A DNA stretch of 64,000 bases from Paeniglutamicibacter quisquiliarum (lineage in GTDB: Bacteria > Actinomycetota > Actinomycetes > Actinomycetales > Micrococcaceae), in the NCBI RefSeq assembly GCF_019084045.1, contig NZ_JAHRED010000001.1, positions 682,001-746,000 of the forward strand, given 5' to 3'. The translations under genes and the position numbers were made by a program. Within the stretch, counting starts at the first letter, position 1; each line of letters starts with the position of its first letter. Shown one piece after another: positions 60,141 through 64,000 of this stretch. The notes beneath the pieces were generated by a model, which was given only the letters and a program-made list of their open reading frames with translations, made no database searches and was not told where the DNA came from.

Positions 60141-60923
60141 TTGAGTCCCGTACAGAACATGCTTTCCTCGCTTGCCGCGGGATCGACGGAGGTCTTCGAC
60201 CTGACCGCGCCGCTTTCTTCCCGCACGCCGACGCTGGTGCTGCCCGAACCGTTCTCCAACCTCATCGACTTCAGCATCGAGGAAGTGTCGGCCTACAACG
60301 AGAGCGGCCCGCTGTGGAAGCACCACAACATCCACACCGGCGAACACATCGGCACGCACCTTGATGCACCCATCCACTGGGTGTCGGGGCGCGGTGGCAA
60401 GGACGTTTCCCAGCTGGATCCCGCCCGGCTGGTCGGCCCGGCCGTGGTTTTGGACTTCAGCGCCGAGGCGGAGGCGGACCCGAATTTCCTCATCGACGTT
60501 GCGCACCTGGTCGCCTGGCAAGAGGAGCACGGACCCTTCCCGGCCAATGCGTGGCTGCTCTTCCGCACCGGATGGGACCGGTACGACCACGACCCACAGG
60601 CCTTCCTGAACCTCGACGACAACGGATCGAACACCCCCGGATTCACCGCCGCATGCGCCCGGTGGCTCGCCGAGGAACTGGATATCTCCGGCGTCGGGGT
60701 CGAGACGGTCGGCATCGATGCCGGCAACGCGGCAGCTCAGGATCCGCCCTTCCCCATGCACCACTTCCTGCTCGGGGCCGACAAGTACGGCATCACCTCG
60801 CTGAAGAACCTCGACAAGCTGCCCCCGCACGGGGCCATGGTCGTGGTCGCCCCGCTGCCGATCGTCGGCGGTACCGGCGCACCGACCCGCGTGCTGGCCA
60901 TTGCGGCGGGAGTCGGGGCATGA
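60141..60923 (+). CDS. Cyclase-family metal-dependent hydrolase (isatin hydrolase / kynurenine formamidase-like)
   Basis: A 260-residue hydrolase of the cyclase family. The metal motif HIGTHLDAPIH is at residues 69-79, with His69, His73 and Asp75 as predicted Mn/Zn ligands, spaced as in isatin hydrolase. The second half (GIDAGNAAAQDPPFPMHHFL, then LGADKYGITSLKNLDKLPP) resembles isatin-hydrolase-like members more than bacterial KynB. The expected reaction is ring opening of isatin to isatinate, or formylkynurenine hydrolysis. The TTG start follows GGAG; ATG 60159 is the alternative. The stop overlaps the ThDP enzyme start (ATGA). Confidence 0.85.
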   Translation: MSPVQNMLSSLAAGSTEVFDLTAPLSSRTPTLVLPEPFSNLIDFSIEEVSAYNESGPLWKHHNIHTGEHIGTHLDAPIHWVSGRGGKDVSQLDPARLVGPAVVLDFSAEAEADPNFLIDVAHLVAWQEEHGPFPANAWLLFRTGWDRYDHDPQAFLNLDDNGSNTPGFTAACARWLAEELDISGVGVETVGIDAGNAAAQDPPFPMHHFLLGADKYGITSLKNLDKLPPHGAMVVVAPLPIVGGTGAPTRVLAIAAGVGA

Positions 60924-62578
60924 ACGTCGCGCAGCTGGTGGGCAAGACCCTGGCCGAACTCGGCGTCGGACACTGCTTCGGCGTGGTCGGCTCCGGAAAC
61001 TTCACCATCACCAACGCCCTCATCGAACACGGGGTGCCCTTCACCGCCGCCCGGCACGAGGGCGGGGCCGCGACCATGGCCGACGCCTTTGCGCGCTCCA
61101 GCGGCCAGGTGGCGCTGCTCTCGGTGCACCAGGGCTGCGGGCTGAGCAATGCGGCAACCGGGATCGGGGAGGCGGCCAAGTCCCGCACCCCGATGATCGT
61201 GCTGGCCGCCGAGGCCGCGCCGAGCGCCGTGTATTCGAACTTCGCCATGGACCAGGACGGTTTCGCCGCCTCGCTCTACGCGATCCCCGAGCGCGTCCAC
61301 GGCGCCGCCAGCGCCGTGGACGACACCGTGCGGGCCTACAAGCGCGCGGTCAACGACCGCCGCACCGTGGTGCTGAACCTGCCGCTGAACGTCCAGGCGC
61401 AGGAGGTCACCGAGGAGCAGTCTGCCGCACCGGTCGGCATCGCGGCGGCGGAACCGATCCGCCCCTCGCGCGCCTCGGTCGCCGCGCTGGCAGGGCTGAT
61501 CGAGAAGGCCGAGCGCCCGGTGTTCGTCGCCGGCCGCGGAGGCCGCGGCGCCCGGGACGAAATCCTGTCCCTGGCCCAACACGCCGGAGCCCTGGTGGCC
61601 ACCTCGGCGGTGGCCAAGGGCCTGTTCAACGGGGACGACTTCAACCTGGGCATTTCCGGGGGCTTTTCCTCCCCGCTGGCGGCCGAGCTGATCACGGGGG
61701 CGGACCTGATTGTCTCCTTCGGCTGCGCCCTGAACATGTGGACCATGCGCCACGGGCATTTGATCGGCGAGGCAACCAAGGTGGTGCAGGTCGACGTGGA
61801 GGACCAGGCGCTGGGCGCCAACCGGCCAATCGACCTGGGCGTGGTGGGGGACTCGGCACAGTGCGCCGCTGATGTCCTGGAAGCGCTGACCGGCCGAAAT
61901 TTTGCCGCCCGGGAAGGCTACCGCTGTGCCGGGATTCGCGGGCGCATCAAGGAATCCATCCACTGGAACCAGATCGACTACGAGGACCTCTCCGACGGCC
62001 GGCGCATCGACCCGCGCACGCTGACCAAGGCCCTGGACGGGCTGCTGCCCGCCGAGCGGATCGTCAGCGTCGATTCGGGGAACTTCATGGGCTACCCCAG
62101 CCAGTTCCTCTCGGTGCCCGACGAGTTCGGCTTCTGCTTCACTCAGGCCTTCCAATCCATCGGCCTGGGCCTGTACACCGCGATCGGCGCGGCCCTGGCG
62201 CAACCCGGGCGGATCCCGGTGCTGGGCACCGGGGACGGCGGCTTCCACATGGCCATCGCGGAGCTGGACACCGCCGTGCGCCTGGCCCTGCCGCTGGTCT
62301 GCATCGTCTACAACGACGCCGCCTACTCGGCCGAGGTACACCACTTCGGTGCCGTTGCCCCGGAGTCCGACATGGGCACCGTGCAATTCCCCGACACCGA
62401 CTTCGCCGCCATCGGCCGCGGCTTCGGGGCCGAGGGTATCACCGTGCGCACGCCCGAGGACCTGGACGCCGTGGGTCACTGGCTGGCCTCGAACCCGTCC
62501 GGGCCACTGGTCATCGACGCGAAGATCGCCTCGGACTCGGGCTCCTGGTGGCTTGCCGAGGCCTTCAAGGGGCACTGA
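60920..62578 (+). CDS. ThDP-dependent decarboxylase-like enzyme (benzoylformate decarboxylase / ALS family)
   Basis: A 552-residue enzyme with the three-domain ThDP fold. The cofactor-activating Glu47 is in AARHEGGAATMADAF and the ThDP/Mg motif GDGGFHMA...VYND starts at Gly438. It is translationally coupled to the cyclase-family hydrolase. If that enzyme makes isatinate (2-aminobenzoylformate), this one would be well placed to decarboxylate it, since the substrate is an amino-substituted benzoylformate. The substrate is inferred from context; acetolactate-synthase-like carboligation cannot be excluded. Confidence 0.85.
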   Translation: MNVAQLVGKTLAELGVGHCFGVVGSGNFTITNALIEHGVPFTAARHEGGAATMADAFARSSGQVALLSVHQGCGLSNAATGIGEAAKSRTPMIVLAAEAAPSAVYSNFAMDQDGFAASLYAIPERVHGAASAVDDTVRAYKRAVNDRRTVVLNLPLNVQAQEVTEEQSAAPVGIAAAEPIRPSRASVAALAGLIEKAERPVFVAGRGGRGARDEILSLAQHAGALVATSAVAKGLFNGDDFNLGISGGFSSPLAAELITGADLIVSFGCALNMWTMRHGHLIGEATKVVQVDVEDQALGANRPIDLGVVGDSAQCAADVLEALTGRNFAAREGYRCAGIRGRIKESIHWNQIDYEDLSDGRRIDPRTLTKALDGLLPAERIVSVDSGNFMGYPSQFLSVPDEFGFCFTQAFQSIGLGLYTAIGAALAQPGRIPVLGTGDGGFHMAIAELDTAVRLALPLVCIVYNDAAYSAEVHHFGAVAPESDMGTVQFPDTDFAAIGRGFGAEGITVRTPEDLDAVGHWLASNPSGPLVIDAKIASDSGSWWLAEAFKGH

Positions 62579-62623
62579 GGATTAATCCTTCGTGCCCGGA
62601 AGCGGGCCATCGGATTCGTTGGC

Positions 62624-62736
62624 CGAAGGGTTCTAGCCCTTCGCCGGGCATCGCGGGCTCTTCGCCGCAGGGGCGCCCGGAGGAAGCGGAAAGGCAGTGG
62701 CCGGTTCCGCCCTGCGGCGGAGCCGGCCACTGCCTT
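62624..62736. terminator. Two hairpins between convergent genes
   Basis: CGAAGGG (62624-62630) pairs with CCCTTCG (62637-62643) just after the ThDP enzyme gene. A stronger 14-bp stem, AAGGCAGTGGCCGG (62691-62704) with CCGGCCACTGCCTT (62723-62736), precedes the stop of the leftward gene and can serve both strands. Confidence 0.8.
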
Positions 62737-62754
62737 GGCTGCGTGGCGCCGGGT

Positions 62755-64000
62755 TTAGGCGCTGGGAACCAGGCCCTTGGCATACCCGGCCGGCGCCGCC
62801 TGGGCAGGGGTCCAGCGCAGGTGGACCTGCTCGTCGATTGCGTTTTCCTTCAGCAGCGACAGGCGCGGGCGGACCGCGTCGGTGCGGGAGCTTGGCGGCT
62901 TGCGGCGGCCTGCCTTGAACGGCAGCGGCCAGCTGGCGCCCTCGCCCGCGTAGTCCTGCTCGGCGGCGGCCTGCAGCGTCCAGGCCGGGTTGTACAGGTG
63001 CGTGCGGCCCAAGGCCACCAGGTCGGCGCGGCCCGCCAGCAGGATCGAGTTCACGTCGTCGTAGGAGGAGATCGCGCCCACCGCGATGACCGCGACGCCG
63101 GCCGCGGCAGCGACCTGGTTGCGGATCTTGTCCGCGAACGGCGTCTGGTAGCTGCGCCCGAAGGCGGGGCGCTCGTTGCGCACGATCTGCCCGGAGGAAA
63201 CGTCAATGGACTTGACCCCGTGGTCGATGAATGCCCGGGCGATGGCCAACGCGTCGTCTTCGGTGTTCCCGCCCTCGGTCCAGTCGGTGGCGGAGATGCG
63301 CACGCCGATCGGCTTGTGCGCCGGCCACGCCTCGCGCACCGCGTCGAGAATCTCGAGCGGGTAGCGCAGGCGGTTTTCCAGCGACCCGCCGTACTCGTCG
63401 GTGCGCTCATTTGAAAGCGGGGACAGGAAGGAGGAGAGCAGGTAGCCGTGGGCGGCGTGCAGCTCGAGCAGGTCAAAGCCCGCTTCGTCGGCGCGGCGGG
63501 CCGCGGCGACGAACTGCCCGCGGACCTCATCCATCATGGCCCTGTCCATTTCCACCGGCACGTGGCAGCCCTCGCCGTAGGGAATCGCGCTGGGGGCCAG
63601 CACCTCCCAGTTTCCCGATTCCAGCGGCTCGTCGATGCCCTCCCACATGAGCTTCGTGGAGCCCTTGCGGCCGGAGTGGCCGATCTGCGCGCCGATCTTG
63701 GCCTGCGAGTTGGCGTGCACGTAGTCGGTGACGCGCTTCCAGGCGCTTGCCTGCTCGTCGTTGTACAGGCCGGTGCAGCCGGGGGTGATCCGGCCGATGT
63801 CCGAGACGCAGACCATTTCGGTCATGACCAGCCCGGCACCGCCCATGGCCTTGGATCCCAGGTGCACCAGGTGGAAGTCCCCGGGGACGCCGTCGGTGGC
63901 CGAGTACATGTCCATGGGGGAGACGACCACGCGGTTGACCAGGTCCAGCTCGCCGATCCTGTAGGGCTGGAACATGGCCGGGGCAACCTGGTCCGACCCC
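62755..64000 (-). CDS. Old-yellow-enzyme domain, probably the C-terminal part of a 2-aminobenzoyl-CoA/salicylyl-CoA monooxygenase-reductase (partial)
   Basis: At least 415 residues; the frame stays open to the window edge, so the 5' end is missing. The visible part is an FMN-dependent OYE barrel: MFQPYRIGELDLVNRVVVSP with MDMYSATDG, TEMVCVSDIGRITPGCTGLY, AQIGHSGRKGST (substrate-binding His and Arg), DLLELHAAHGYLLSSFLSPL and DVSSGQIV. The ATG at 63975 lacks a ribosome-binding sequence, and the codons before it read GSDQVAPA, as in linkers of bifunctional salicylyl-CoA 5-hydroxylase/2-aminobenzoyl-CoA monooxygenases, where an N-terminal FAD monooxygenase precedes this domain. It would hydroxylate and reduce an aryl-CoA. 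Confidence 0.82.
   Translation of the reverse strand, partial: GSDQVAPAMFQPYRIGELDLVNRVVVSPMDMYSATDGVPGDFHLVHLGSKAMGGAGLVMTEMVCVSDIGRITPGCTGLYNDEQASAWKRVTDYVHANSQAKIGAQIGHSGRKGSTKLMWEGIDEPLESGNWEVLAPSAIPYGEGCHVPVEMDRAMMDEVRGQFVAAARRADEAGFDLLELHAAHGYLLSSFLSPLSNERTDEYGGSLENRLRYPLEILDAVREAWPAHKPIGVRISATDWTEGGNTEDDALAIARAFIDHGVKSIDVSSGQIVRNERPAFGRSYQTPFADKIRNQVAAAAGVAVIAVGAISSYDDVNSILLAGRADLVALGRTHLYNPAWTLQAAAEQDYAGEGASWPLPFKAGRRKPPSSRTDAVRPRLSLLKENAIDEQVHLRWTPAQAAPAGYAKGLVPSA

Noticed and set aside
60141-60923. Straightforward annotation as kynurenine formamidase KynB
   Set aside because: The C-terminal half and coupling to a ThDP enzyme fit an isatin-hydrolase-like protein better, and no kynureninase or tryptophan dioxygenase is in the window; the formamidase role is kept only as an alternative.
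60737-62575. 612-codon minus-strand frame opposite the ThDP enzyme
   Set aside because: Low-complexity shadow; the plus-strand enzyme has intact ThDP motifs and translational coupling.
1-64000. CRISPR arrays, insertion sequences, tRNA or rRNA genes
   Set aside because: No regularly spaced direct repeats, transposase or integrase motifs, or CCA-type cloverleaf sequences were seen on either strand; the only periodic DNA is the protein-coding heptad repeat.

Overview
This 64 kb window is high-GC (roughly two-thirds G+C by eye), densely packed chromosomal DNA of an actinobacterium. The fused PutA, a Corynebacterium-like meso-diaminopimelate dehydrogenase, the HemD fused to a winged helix, the LGFP/SpoIID secreted protein and the siroheme/nitrite layout point to an Arthrobacter-like member of the Micrococcaceae. 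That placement is an inference from gene content, not from a marker gene. I see no rRNA, tRNA, CRISPR array, transposase, integrase or phage gene. The last gene runs off the right edge.

Left part (1-24.5 kb): putA for proline catabolism; a DUF2975 membrane protein with its small HTH regulator behind an inverted-repeat operator; a leftward histidine kinase/response regulator pair followed by a NatAB-like ABC exporter; a GH15 glucosidase/trehalase-type enzyme; a Tat-exported metallophosphoesterase; a VOC protein; an MFS exporter divergent from a hotdog thioesterase; an orphan DUF2384-type antitoxin-like protein; and an NmrA-type reductase. Then comes a four-gene leftward catabolic operon (MHS-family importer, ThDP enzyme, YtcJ-like amidohydrolase, N-carbamoyl-amino-acid/allantoate amidohydrolase), divergent from a PucR-type regulator.

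Middle (24.6-41.2 kb): ddh, an unusual membrane-anchored protein made almost wholly of about 100 xxxLxxG heptads, a membrane-attached FMN/[3Fe-4S] glutamate-synthase-like protein, an MFS carrier, 3-hydroxyisobutyryl-CoA hydrolase, two overlapping DUF202 genes, a secreted LGFP-SpoIID-beta-helix protein followed by a small gene flanked by a duplicated gene end, a LysR regulator, an LLM flavin oxidoreductase and a lipoprotein.

Right part (41.2-64 kb): a cold-shock protein; a nitrite-assimilation/siroheme locus in which nirD and a sirohydrochlorin chelatase run left while nirB, uroporphyrinogen-III methyltransferase and hemD run right; a TetR regulator between two MFS carriers with a perfect 28-bp palindrome in the divergent promoter; a TRIC-type channel; a DUF1697 protein; an Nramp-like carrier without the usual metal-binding motifs; an S9 peptidase and a DAO-type amine/amino-acid oxidase. 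At the edge is an aromatic-catabolism cluster (AAHS-type transporter, hotdog thioesterase, isatin-hydrolase/kynurenine-formamidase-like cyclase, ThDP-dependent decarboxylase-like enzyme, and the C-terminal part of what looks like a 2-aminobenzoyl-CoA/salicylyl-CoA monooxygenase-reductase). Together these genes suggest breakdown of isatin or indole-3-acetate to anthranilate and then through aminobenzoyl-CoA; this is the most interesting proposal in the window.
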